Shown: positions 1 through 5,062 of the stretch, in pieces
How positions within the stretch are numbered: position 1 is the stretch's first letter
How the letters are laid out: each line of letters opens with the position of its first letter
From: Candidatus Gastranaerophilales bacterium
Lineage (GTDB): Bacteria; Cyanobacteriota; Vampirovibrionia; Gastranaerophilales; Gastranaerophilaceae
Assembly: GCA_905235825.1 (NCBI GenBank)
Contig: CAJONH010000208.1
Location: 1 to 5,062 of the forward strand
Length of the DNA stretch: 5,062 nt
Direction of reading: 5' to 3'
Made by a program: the position numbers and the translations under genes
Notes under the pieces: generated by a model
Seen by the model: the letters and a program-made list of their open reading frames with translations, nothing else
Told to the model about the DNA's origin: nothing
Databases searched by the model: none

Positions 1-785
1 GCGAAGGATGTTATTATTTAAAAGAACAGGAGTGGAATGAGGATAATTATATTGATGAAGTTTTAATAGGTCATTTTACTCATTGTAACTGCAATTGTAT
101 ATATTGTTATACAGAAAAAGATAAAAAGTTTTTTAATGCAAACAAAACATATAACATATATCCTGTAATGAAGGATATGATTGACAAGGGAATACTTTCA
201 AAAAAAGCAACCATTACTTTTGGAGGGGGAGAACCGACTATTCTTAAAGAATTTGAGGAGCTTGTTCATTTACTGTTAGACTATGATGTTTATAATATAA
301 GAATACACTCTGACGGAATAAAATATTCTCCTGCAATTGAAAAAGGATTAAGAATGGGGAAAATCACCCTTATCACTTCTGTTGATTCAAGTTCTAAAAA
401 GGTATATGAAGAAATAAAACAAGTTGAATGCTATGATAAAGTTTGGGAAAATCTTAAAAAATACGCAAAAGCAAAAAACGGATTAATAAGAACCAAATAT
501 GTATTAATTCCGGGAGTTAATGACAGTTTAAAAGAAGTAAAAAACTGGCTTCAAAAGACACATGAAGTCGGCATAAAACATATTGCATTTGATATTGAAG
601 ATAATTGGTTTAAAGCTCGAAGAAACAATATACCTCAATATATTTATGTAATTTTTGATTTTGTATATGATTGTTATAAACAATATAAAATAGACAGCTG
701 TGAGCTTTATGAACGTGCATATAATTTAAAGGCAGACAGGGAAAGAACGTCCGAACAAAAATTCACGATAAGCCGAATGAAATGA
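1..785 (+). CDS. Radical SAM protein, paralogue 1 (5' end outside window)
   Basis: The reading frame is open from the left edge; the first whole codon is at position 3 and 260 codons precede the TGA at 783-785. Counting from position 3, residues 28, 32 and 35 form the radical SAM CX3CX2C motif (CNCNCIYC), which binds the [4Fe-4S] cluster that cleaves S-adenosylmethionine. Residues 74-79 read GGGEPT, the classic SAM-binding GGE motif. Later blocks (ITSVD, PGVND, FDIED) continue a TIM-barrel-like core. The in-frame ATG at 168 lies after the cluster motif, so it cannot be the true start. The protein aligns along its whole visible length with the gene at 902-1888, including a CxxC just before the core; its first Cys would be the codon split by the window edge (xGC), probably TGC. 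The partner's N-terminal Cys-rich segment would lie upstream. The radical SAM assignment is firm. The substrate is unknown, and I see no C-terminal SPASM cysteines. Confidence 0.9.
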   Translation, partial: EGCYYLKEQEWNEDNYIDEVLIGHFTHCNCNCIYCYTEKDKKFFNANKTYNIYPVMKDMIDKGILSKKATITFGGGEPTILKEFEELVHLLLDYDVYNIRIHSDGIKYSPAIEKGLRMGKITLITSVDSSSKKVYEEIKQVECYDKVWENLKKYAKAKNGLIRTKYVLIPGVNDSLKEVKNWLQKTHEVGIKHIAFDIEDNWFKARRNNIPQYIYVIFDFVYDCYKQYKIDSCELYERAYNLKADRERTSEQKFTISRMK

Positions 786-800
786 GGAGTGAGTGAATTT

Positions 801-875
801 TTGAGAGCAGCGACTTTAAAAAGTAAGTACATTGCCGGCGGGGTTGACACGGCGGCAAGTGCGAAACCGGATTAG
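801..875 (+). CDS. Possible small peptide ORF between two radical SAM genes
   Basis: This short frame runs from a TTG at 801 (24 residues), or from an in-frame GTG at 789 (28 residues), to a TAG at 873-875. AGGAG at 785-789, overlapping the end of the upstream gene, lies 11 nt before the TTG, which is slightly long. The peptide has no Cys, is rich in Lys and Ala, and contains IAGGVDTAAS. Its second half uses GC-rich codons (GCC GGC GGG, ACG GCG) unlike the neighbouring genes. Its position between two radical SAM genes is where a RiPP precursor might lie. The abrupt composition change and flanking direct repeats argue instead for a non-coding insert. IAGGVDT also resembles a motif seen in thiolases, perhaps by chance. 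Treat this as a hypothesis only. Confidence 0.2.
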   Translation: MRAATLKSKYIAGGVDTAASAKPD

Positions 876-889
876 ATAAAAAGTAAGTA
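817..889. repeat. 13-bp direct repeat bracketing a GC-rich segment
   Basis: TAAAAAGTAAGTA occurs exactly at 817-829 and again at 877-889, with a period of 60 bp. The 47 bp between the copies (830-876) contain a strongly GC-rich core: 28 of the 41 bases at 830-870 are G or C, in an otherwise AT-rich region. The second copy runs into the ribosome binding site of the next gene. The arrangement looks like a small insertion with a target-site duplication, or a 60-bp tandem duplication that later diverged. The repeat itself is seen directly; its origin is inferred. Confidence 0.75.
830..861 (+). other. Potential RNA hairpin in GC-rich intergenic segment
   Basis: TTGCCG at 832-837 pairs with CGGCAA at 853-858. 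The stem extends by C830-G861 and A831-T860 around a bulged G859, giving about 8 bp around a 15-nt loop. No T-run follows, so it is not an intrinsic terminator. It could shape the mRNA between the two radical SAM genes, for example by protecting transcript ends or tuning translation of the downstream gene. It could equally be a by-product of the GC-rich composition. Confidence 0.3.
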
Positions 890-893
890 AGGA
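889..893 (+). promoter_or_regulatory. Ribosome binding site fixing a TTG start
   Basis: AAGGA lies 8 nt before the TTG at 902-904. An in-frame TAA at 884-886 rules out any start further upstream. The translated protein has no Met before its Cys-rich motifs, so this site decides the TTG start. It overlaps the last base of the second copy of the 13-bp direct repeat. Confidence 0.7.
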
Positions 894-901
894 TTTTTAT
901 T

Positions 902-1888
902 TTGGTACAAATATTATCGGATTTTTTAGATAAATTTCATAAAAAAGCAGATTGCAGTGTTTGTAAGCATATTAAAAGTTCTTTATTCTTTGACTGTAAA
1001 AACAGAGTAAAGTTTTGTCCTTATTATGATTGCGGAATATCTGATGAAAATCTTGACGGAATTTGGTTTGATATTGATAAAACGGAAAAAAAAAGGCAGG
1101 AAATAGAAGAAAATCCTCCGGAAAACTGTAGAAATTGTAAATTTATAGAATACTCGCAAAACAGAAAAAATCAACCGCCAATTCAAAATTTATATATAGG
1201 AAACTGGCATTTTTGTTATGTTAATTGTAATTATTGTAAATATCCAAAGATAGAAGATTTAATTCAAGCCGGACATTATGATGTATTTCCTGCCGTAAAA
1301 GATTTAAAGGACAGAAACTTAATAACAAAACAGACAAAAATTATATTTGAATGCGGAGATGCTTGTGTGCATCCCGAATTTGATAAAATAATGTTTTATT
1401 TTTTAAACAATGATTTTAAAAATATAGAAGTAAACACATCGGCACAAAGATTTTGCGACTCTATAGCTCAGGGTATAGGAAAAGATACAACAAAAGTTAT
1501 AATTTCAATGGATGCAGGATGCCAGTATATTTATCACAGAATAAAGCGGATTAATAAATTTGACATAGCAATAAATAACATAAAACGATATTTAACGTAC
1601 CAGATGCCTGCAAAAAAGAACGTAGTATTAAAATATAATATTATACAAGGGATAAACGATAATAAAAAAGAACCATTGGATTTATTTATTCTTGCACGTG
1701 ATTTGGGAGTAAATAAACTTATTTTTGATATTGAAGCCGATTTCTATGAAAGAAGTTTAAATCACGTACCGCAGCATATAAGAGAAATTATGAAATTTCT
1801 AAAAGATATGGCAGTGTATAATGCTTATGATATTGAGTTTGGTTCAAGATTAAATGTTTTGTATAAAATAGTTAAAAACGGAAAATAA
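902..1888 (+). CDS. Radical SAM protein, paralogue 2, with N-terminal Cys-rich segment
   Basis: A 328-residue protein starting at TTG. Cys105, Cys109 and Cys112 (CYVNCNYC) form the CX3CX2C radical SAM cluster motif. Before it lies a Cys-rich segment (C18, C21, C32, C39, C44, then C76 and C79) that could hold an auxiliary Fe-S cluster or zinc, like a SPASM-type element placed at the N-terminus. The core continues with ISMDAG (201-206), IIQGIND (247-253) and FDIEAD (275-280), each matching a block in the upstream paralogue. Where that paralogue has GGGEPT, this protein has ECGDACV (150-156), so the SAM-binding glycine motif is altered, although an acidic residue remains at the Glu position. The gene lies 116 bp downstream of its paralogue on the same strand, suggesting tandem duplication and probable co-expression. 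The substrate is unknown; the change might mean specialised chemistry or weakened SAM binding. Confidence 0.9.
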   Translation: MVQILSDFLDKFHKKADCSVCKHIKSSLFFDCKNRVKFCPYYDCGISDENLDGIWFDIDKTEKKRQEIEENPPENCRNCKFIEYSQNRKNQPPIQNLYIGNWHFCYVNCNYCKYPKIEDLIQAGHYDVFPAVKDLKDRNLITKQTKIIFECGDACVHPEFDKIMFYFLNNDFKNIEVNTSAQRFCDSIAQGIGKDTTKVIISMDAGCQYIYHRIKRINKFDIAINNIKRYLTYQMPAKKNVVLKYNIIQGINDNKKEPLDLFILARDLGVNKLIFDIEADFYERSLNHVPQHIREIMKFLKDMAVYNAYDIEFGSRLNVLYKIVKNGK

Positions 1889-1903
1889 ATTAAAATTCTC
1901 CGT
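1874..1903 (-). terminator. Weak candidate terminator of amrS in the convergent junction
   Basis: On the minus strand ACGGA (1903-1899) can pair with TCCGT (1882-1878), extended by two A-T pairs past a bulge. Four T residues follow (1877-1874 on the plus strand are A). The stem starts inside the last codons of amrS and spans the end of the convergent radical SAM gene. The stem is short, so this is only a tentative call. Confidence 0.2.
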
Positions 1904-2888
1904 CGCATTCTTTACCGCAAAAACTGCATTTATTGCCTGAAATATTGTATTCTGTTATATTGTAGCCGTTTCTTTTAATTATTATTTTACCGCAATTTGA
2001 GCAATATGTGGAAGAAGTTTCCGGTGTTTCAAAATTACCCGTATATACATATTTTATACCAAAATTAAGAGCAATTTCTCTTGCTTTTAGAAGGGTTTGC
2101 AGTGTTGTAGATTTTCTGTCATTAAATTTATATCTTGGATAAAATCCGCTAAAATGCAGGGGAATATTGTCCCCTATATTATTTATAATCCATTCGCATT
2201 CATTTTGAAGCATTGTTTCAGAGTCATTTTCGCCTTCTATTAAAAGAGTTGTGAGTTCTATGTGGCAGGGTGTTTCATTTACCGTATATTTTATTGTATT
2301 TAAAACGGGTTCAAGATGAGCAAGGCAGTTTTTTCTGTAGAATTCTTCACTGAATCCTTTTAAATCAATATTTGCGGCATCCATATATTTATAAAATTCT
2401 TTTCGAGGTTCTTCATTTATGTATCCTGCCGTAACCGCAACCGTTTTTATTCCTTCCTGACGGCATAATTTTGCCGTATCAATAGCATATTCAAAAAATA
2501 CATCAGGGTCATTATAAGTAAAAGCAACACTTTTACAGTTATATTGTTTTGCAATTCGGACAATATCTTCGGGTGATGCTTTTTGGGATATGGAAATATC
2601 GCCTCTGTATTTACTCATGTGAAAATTTTGGCAGAATAAACACCCCATATTACAGCCAAAAGTTCCAAAGGATAGAACTTTCGAAGCGGGATAAAAGTGA
2701 TATAAAGGTTTTTTCTCAATCGGGTCAATGGAAAGCCCTGTGTTTTTACCGTACGTTTCCAATACCAAATCACCGTTTAAATTAATTCTTACGTGGCAAA
2801 AACCTCTTTGTCCTTCTTTCAAAATACATTTACGGGGACAAATCAAACATTGTATTTTATCATCTAAAAAATGCATTTTAAATTTCAT
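1890..2888 (-). CDS. amrS: AmmeMemoRadiSam system radical SAM enzyme (AmrS)
   Basis: This 332-residue protein has the usual layout and length of the AmmeMemoRadiSam radical SAM family, related to pyruvate formate-lyase activating enzyme (COG1180-like). The N-terminus carries C14, C17, C21 and C31 in the family pattern CxxCPxxC...GxC. GTFGCNMGCLFCQN follows, with the radical SAM cysteines C79, C83 and C86. TYNDPDVFFEY (124-134) corresponds to the family TYNEP-type block, here with Asp for Glu. SGFYPRYK (247-254) is also family-typical. The C-terminus has C296xxC299, C321xxC324 and C328, a zinc-ribbon-like tail. The start at 2888 has no visible Shine-Dalgarno; Met5 at 2876 is an alternative. 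The gene is divergent from the fused Memo-AMMECR1 gene, its expected partner, and convergent with the preceding radical SAM gene. Family assignment is confident. The reaction and substrate are not something I can state from sequence. Confidence 0.93.
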   Translation of the reverse strand: MKFKMHFLDDKIQCLICPRKCILKEGQRGFCHVRINLNGDLVLETYGKNTGLSIDPIEKKPLYHFYPASKVLSFGTFGCNMGCLFCQNFHMSKYRGDISISQKASPEDIVRIAKQYNCKSVAFTYNDPDVFFEYAIDTAKLCRQEGIKTVAVTAGYINEEPRKEFYKYMDAANIDLKGFSEEFYRKNCLAHLEPVLNTIKYTVNETPCHIELTTLLIEGENDSETMLQNECEWIINNIGDNIPLHFSGFYPRYKFNDRKSTTLQTLLKAREIALNFGIKYVYTGNFETPETSSTYCSNCGKIIIKRNGYNITEYNISGNKCSFCGKECDGEF

Positions 2889-2895
2889 AAAATAT

Positions 2896-2903
2896 ATTAT
2901 AAT
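2896..2903. promoter_or_regulatory. Symmetric -10-like element between divergent amr genes
   Basis: ATTATAAT contains TATAAT on the plus strand (2898-2903) and, overlapping it, TATAAT on the minus strand (2901-2896). The plus-strand hexamer ends 8 nt before the amrB-amrA ATG at 2912. The minus-strand hexamer ends 7 nt before the amrS ATG at 2888. Transcription from either would start at or near the start codon, giving leaderless mRNAs, which fits the absence of a Shine-Dalgarno before both genes. No good -35 box was found for either direction, and AT-rich gaps produce TATAAT by chance. Confidence 0.4.
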
Positions 2904-2911
2904 ACAAAATT

Positions 2912-4249
2912 ATGAAAAAGATAAAGAAACCATCGGTAGCAAATGCATTTTACAGCGGAAATCCGGCTGAATTATCCGCACAAATTTTGTCATTCCAAAA
3001 TGATAATTACAACAATTCAGATTACAAAGCACGTGCAGTCATAGTGCCGCATGCAGGGTTAATATATTCGGGAAGACTGGCTTATGAAGGAATAAACCAG
3101 CTTGATAAAGACATAAAAAATATATTTATATTAGGGCCTGCTCACAAAAAGTGGTTTGACGGAATCGGAGTTACATCTTATGATGAGTGGGAAACTCCGC
3201 TCGGCAATATTGAAATCAATACCGAAATAACGAAAGAGTTGATTGAAAAATACGGAGCAGCCTATCAGGATGAGGCACTTGCTCCGGAACATTCAATAGA
3301 AATTCAAGTTCCGATAATTCAATCGGTTATAGGAAATGTTAAAATTATTCCTATTTTAATTGCAAATCAGTCTACTGATTTAATTACAAAAATAATACAG
3401 GATTACTGGGCTGACAAGCAGAACGGTTTTGTTATTTCTTCCGATTTAAGTCATTTTCTTGATGATGAAGAAGCAAAAAAACTCGATTTAGTAACCGCTC
3501 AAATGATAGAAAAAGCTGATTTTAACGGTGTAACGAGAGAGCAAGCCTGCGGTATTATGGGTATAATAGGACTTTGTAATTTTGCGAAACAAAACAATTT
3601 TTCTATGATTAGAGTTGATATGATTAACTCTGCATTTGTAACAAAAGATGTGTCAAGTGTTGTAGGTTACGGAACATGGTTTTTATATGAAGGTGAAAAA
3701 AATAATTATATAAAAGAATACTATGGCAATTTTATTTTAGATTTAGCAAAAACCGTTATAGAATCAAGTTTTGACAGGAAACCGTCCCAGCACAGATATC
3801 CGCAGGTTTTGGACGAATACGGGGCTTGTTTTGTAACTCTTGAAAAAAACGGAAGACTTCGTGGATGTATAGGTTCAATGAGTGCATATCAACCGCTTAT
3901 TATTGACATCGTTCATCATGCCTCAGATGCGGCTTTTAAAGACCCAAGGTTTAGTCCTGTTACAAAAGATGAAGTAAAAGATTTATCACTGTCTGTTTCA
4001 TTACTTTCGACTCCCGTTCCAATTGAATTTAAAGATGAAGAAGATTTACTTAATAAAATTGTTCCTTTTGAAGACGGATTAATTATACAAGACGGTAAGT
4101 TCAGGTCTATATATTTACCTGTTGTTTGGGAACAAATTCCCGAAAAGAAAGATTTTTTGGCATCCTTAAAGATAAAAGCAGGAATGAAGCCTGACTATTT
4201 TTCCCAAACATTTACTGCATATAAATTTAGAACAATTTATATTAAGTAA
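2912..4249 (+). CDS. amrB/amrA: AmmeMemoRadiSam fusion protein: Memo (AmrB) + AMMECR1 (AmrA)
   Basis: A 445-residue two-domain protein. Residues about 5-262 are a Memo-family domain (PF01875), related to class III extradiol dioxygenases. The conserved metal-site-type residues are visible: His47 in PHAGLIYSG, His78 in GPAHKKW, His181 in SSDLSHF and Cys213 in QACGIMG, plus EHSIEIQVP at 126-134. Residues about 268-445 are an AMMECR1 domain (PF01871), with the signature LRGCIG at 316-321 and DPRFSPV further on. The linker around 260-270 is short and in frame, so this is one polypeptide. Such fusions are known in the AmmeMemoRadiSam system. The divergent amrS 23 bp upstream completes the set. The protein is probably cytoplasmic, as no signal peptide or membrane segment is seen. 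No Shine-Dalgarno precedes the ATG, so translation may be leaderless. Domain calls are firm; the biochemical role is not established by the sequence. Confidence 0.95.
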   Translation: MKKIKKPSVANAFYSGNPAELSAQILSFQNDNYNNSDYKARAVIVPHAGLIYSGRLAYEGINQLDKDIKNIFILGPAHKKWFDGIGVTSYDEWETPLGNIEINTEITKELIEKYGAAYQDEALAPEHSIEIQVPIIQSVIGNVKIIPILIANQSTDLITKIIQDYWADKQNGFVISSDLSHFLDDEEAKKLDLVTAQMIEKADFNGVTREQACGIMGIIGLCNFAKQNNFSMIRVDMINSAFVTKDVSSVVGYGTWFLYEGEKNNYIKEYYGNFILDLAKTVIESSFDRKPSQHRYPQVLDEYGACFVTLEKNGRLRGCIGSMSAYQPLIIDIVHHASDAAFKDPRFSPVTKDEVKDLSLSVSLLSTPVPIEFKDEEDLLNKIVPFEDGLIIQDGKFRSIYLPVVWEQIPEKKDFLASLKIKAGMKPDYFSQTFTAYKFRTIYIK

Positions 4250-4257
4250 TGTAAAAG

Positions 4258-4290
4258 AACAAAAAATTTTTTCTAAAGTTTTTGTTATTT
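4258..4290 (+). terminator. Possible weak intrinsic terminator after the Memo-AMMECR1 gene
   Basis: AACAAAAA (4258-4265) is the exact reverse complement of TTTTTGTT (4279-4286), separated by a 13-nt loop and followed by ATTTTA. It sits 9 bp after the TAA of the upstream gene. The stem is almost all A-U and would be weak, and an alternative A6T6 pairing exists at 4261-4272. It may still end or pause transcription before the next gene. Confidence 0.35.
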
Positions 4291-4310
4291 TAGTCGATAA
4301 AACAGAATTG

Positions 4311-4319
4311 TAGTATAAA
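4311..4319 (+). promoter_or_regulatory. Possible -10 region of the repeat-protein gene
   Basis: TAGTATAAA in the short gap before the gene at 4337 offers overlapping -10-like hexamers (TAGTAT, TATAAA). No convincing -35 box lies at the right distance; TTAGTC at 4289-4294 is a poor match. A start from here would leave a leader barely long enough to include the Shine-Dalgarno. The call rests on position and the likely terminator just upstream. Confidence 0.2.
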
Positions 4320-4323
4320 AAAT

Positions 4324-4328
4324 AGGAG
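4324..4328 (+). promoter_or_regulatory. Ribosome binding site of the repeat-protein gene
   Basis: A consensus AGGAG lies 8 nt before the ATG at 4337. This is strong support for translation of the plus-strand frame that runs off the right edge, and against the minus-strand frames in the same region. Confidence 0.8.
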
Positions 4329-4336
4329 TGTAACAA

Positions 4337-5062
4337 ATGAGTGATGATATGAAGCTCAATAACCTGTTTAATTTTTCACAAACAGAATTAGGAAAATTAC
4401 AGGGTAAAGAGGCTGGATCAGAGGAAGTTGATGAAGCAGGTGCACTTGAGAAACTTGCACCCGAAGTTGATAATATAGTTACCGAGTATACTGATGAAAC
4501 AGTAACAGCTGCTTCCGGAAGTTTATTTGGAAGTGGGTATGGAGTAGATGACATTGGTGAAAATTTTGTCAGAATGTCGGATGATGCTCCAGAATCAACG
4601 TCTGCAGCAAAATCGGGTTCTGCAAATGTAACAGGCTCAACTGCAAAGACAGGCTCAACTGCATCTTATGGTTCATTAACCCCATTTCAGCTTAAAAAGA
4701 AAAAAGAAGAACAGCAAGAAGTAAATATGCTCTTAGGAATGATAGGTCTTGGTGCCATAGGTGCATTTCTTGGGCATAGAAATAGAAGTAAAGATGATGA
4801 TGACGGAATTAAAACTGATGATGTAATTAACGGCGGCGGTACGACAGCAGGAACAGGTTCGACAGCAGGAGCAGGCTCGACAGCAGGAGCAGGCTCGACA
4901 ACAGGAACAGGTTCAACAATTGATACCGGTTCCGTACTGGGTGGCGGTTCAACAACAGGAACAGGTTCGACAACAGGAACAGGCTCGACAACAGGAACAG
5001 GCTCGACAACAGGAACAGGTTCGACAACAGGAACAGGTTCAACAACAGGAACAGGTTCAACA
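4337..5062 (+). CDS. Unrecognised single-pass membrane protein with Gly/Ser/Thr hexapeptide repeats (3' end outside window)
   Basis: The frame starts at ATG 4337 behind a good AGGAG and stays open for 242 codons to the window edge, so the protein is longer than seen. Residues 1-90 are acidic and mostly polar, with no signal peptide. Residues about 97-112 contain loose GST repeats. A charged stretch (LKKKKEEQQE, 119-128) precedes a glycine-rich hydrophobic segment at 130-146 (MLLGMIGLGAIGAFLG), then a basic HRNRSK and an acidic DDDD. From residue 169 on, the protein is a hexapeptide repeat, mainly STTGTG, with 12 units visible including diverged STIDTG and SVLGGG. I do not recognise a family. 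The look is of a membrane-anchored protein with a flexible, possibly glycosylated Ser/Thr linker leading to an unseen C-terminal part. Membrane topology is unclear because both flanks of the hydrophobic segment carry basic residues. The preceding gene is unrelated. Confidence 0.8.
   Translation, partial: MSDDMKLNNLFNFSQTELGKLQGKEAGSEEVDEAGALEKLAPEVDNIVTEYTDETVTAASGSLFGSGYGVDDIGENFVRMSDDAPESTSAAKSGSANVTGSTAKTGSTASYGSLTPFQLKKKKEEQQEVNMLLGMIGLGAIGAFLGHRNRSKDDDDGIKTDDVINGGGTTAGTGSTAGAGSTAGAGSTTGTGSTIDTGSVLGGGSTTGTGSTTGTGSTTGTGSTTGTGSTTGTGSTTGTGST
4841..5062 (+). repeat. 18-bp in-frame tandem repeat (minisatellite)
   Basis: Units such as ACAACAGGAACAGGTTCG repeat every 18 bp, encoding the Ser-Thr-x-Gly-x-Gly hexapeptide. 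An early block (4841-4918) mixes GCAGGAGCAGGC and ACAGGAACAGGT versions. Two diverged units (4919-4948) interrupt it without losing register. A very regular block then runs from 4949 to the window edge, its units differing mainly at third-codon positions (GGT/GGC, TCA/TCG). Near-identical units suggest recent expansion by slippage or unequal recombination. The array continues outside the window. Confidence 0.9.

Noticed and set aside
801..875. Remnant of a thiolase gene, from the IAGGVDT motif in the small frame
   Set aside because: The similarity covers only a few residues and nothing thiolase-like surrounds it; chance is as likely.
844..877. A perfect TTGACA (844-849) as the -35 of a promoter for the second radical SAM gene
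   Set aside because: The best -10-like match, TTAGAT at 872-877, leaves a 22-bp spacer, too long for a standard sigma-70 promoter. No better hexamer is found at 16-18 bp.
817..889. CRISPR array from the repeated TAAAAAGTAAGTA
   Set aside because: There are only two copies, they are 13 bp long, the single intervening segment is 47 bp, and no cas genes are present.
983..1186. Minus-strand frame of 67 codons, rich in Phe and Ile
   Set aside because: It is antisense to the Cys-rich N-terminal part of the second radical SAM gene; its hydrophobicity comes from AAA/GAA-rich codons on the plus strand.
2549..2970. Two plus-strand frames (78 and 80 codons) overlapping amrS and the start of the Memo-AMMECR1 gene
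   Set aside because: Both are shadows of the well-supported amrS and amrB-amrA genes and carry no family motif.
4285..4554. Minus-strand frame of 89 codons
   Set aside because: It overlaps the N-terminal coding region of the plus-strand repeat protein, which has the better ribosome binding site, and it shows no recognisable motif.
4827..5060. Minus-strand open frame rich in Leu, Phe and Ser opposite the repeat array
   Set aside because: It is the antisense reading of the 18-bp repeat; low-complexity repeats without stops on one strand often stay open on the other. The plus frame has a proper ATG and AGGAG.

Overview
The window is AT-rich, at roughly one-third G+C by eye. It has Shine-Dalgarno sites in front of some genes, a TTG start, and three radical SAM (rSAM) iron-sulfur proteins in about 3 kb. 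This fits a low-GC anaerobic bacterium. The taxonomy cannot be settled from the sequence; a gut or uncultured anaerobe, for example of the Gastranaerophilales type, is only a guess.

Layout. (1) Positions 1-785 (+) hold the 3' part of a radical SAM gene that enters from the left edge. (2) Positions 786-901 are a short gap. It contains a GC-rich segment flanked by a perfect 13-bp direct repeat, and a possible 24-28 codon ORF. (3) Positions 902-1888 (+) hold a second radical SAM gene, clearly paralogous to the first, starting with TTG. (4) Positions 1890-2888 (-) hold the radical SAM enzyme of the AmmeMemoRadiSam system (AmrS), convergent with the previous gene and 1 bp from it. (5) Positions 2912-4249 (+) hold a natural fusion of the other two components of that system, Memo (AmrB) followed by AMMECR1 (AmrA). 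It is divergent from amrS across only 23 bp. (6) Positions 4337 to the right edge (+) hold an unrecognised protein with one hydrophobic segment and a Gly/Ser/Thr hexapeptide repeat encoded by an 18-bp minisatellite. It is open to the window end.

How they work together. amrS and amrB-amrA form a complete AmmeMemoRadiSam set, expressed head-to-head. A symmetric -10-like element between them may drive both genes as leaderless mRNAs. The system is widespread in anaerobes and archaea, but as far as I know its substrate is not firmly established. The tandem radical SAM paralogues probably form a separate unit. In the second, the SAM-binding GGE-type motif is changed. The small ORF between them is a weak candidate for a peptide substrate, but an inserted non-coding GC-rich segment explains the same sequence at least as well. 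The repeat protein on the right appears unrelated to the others.
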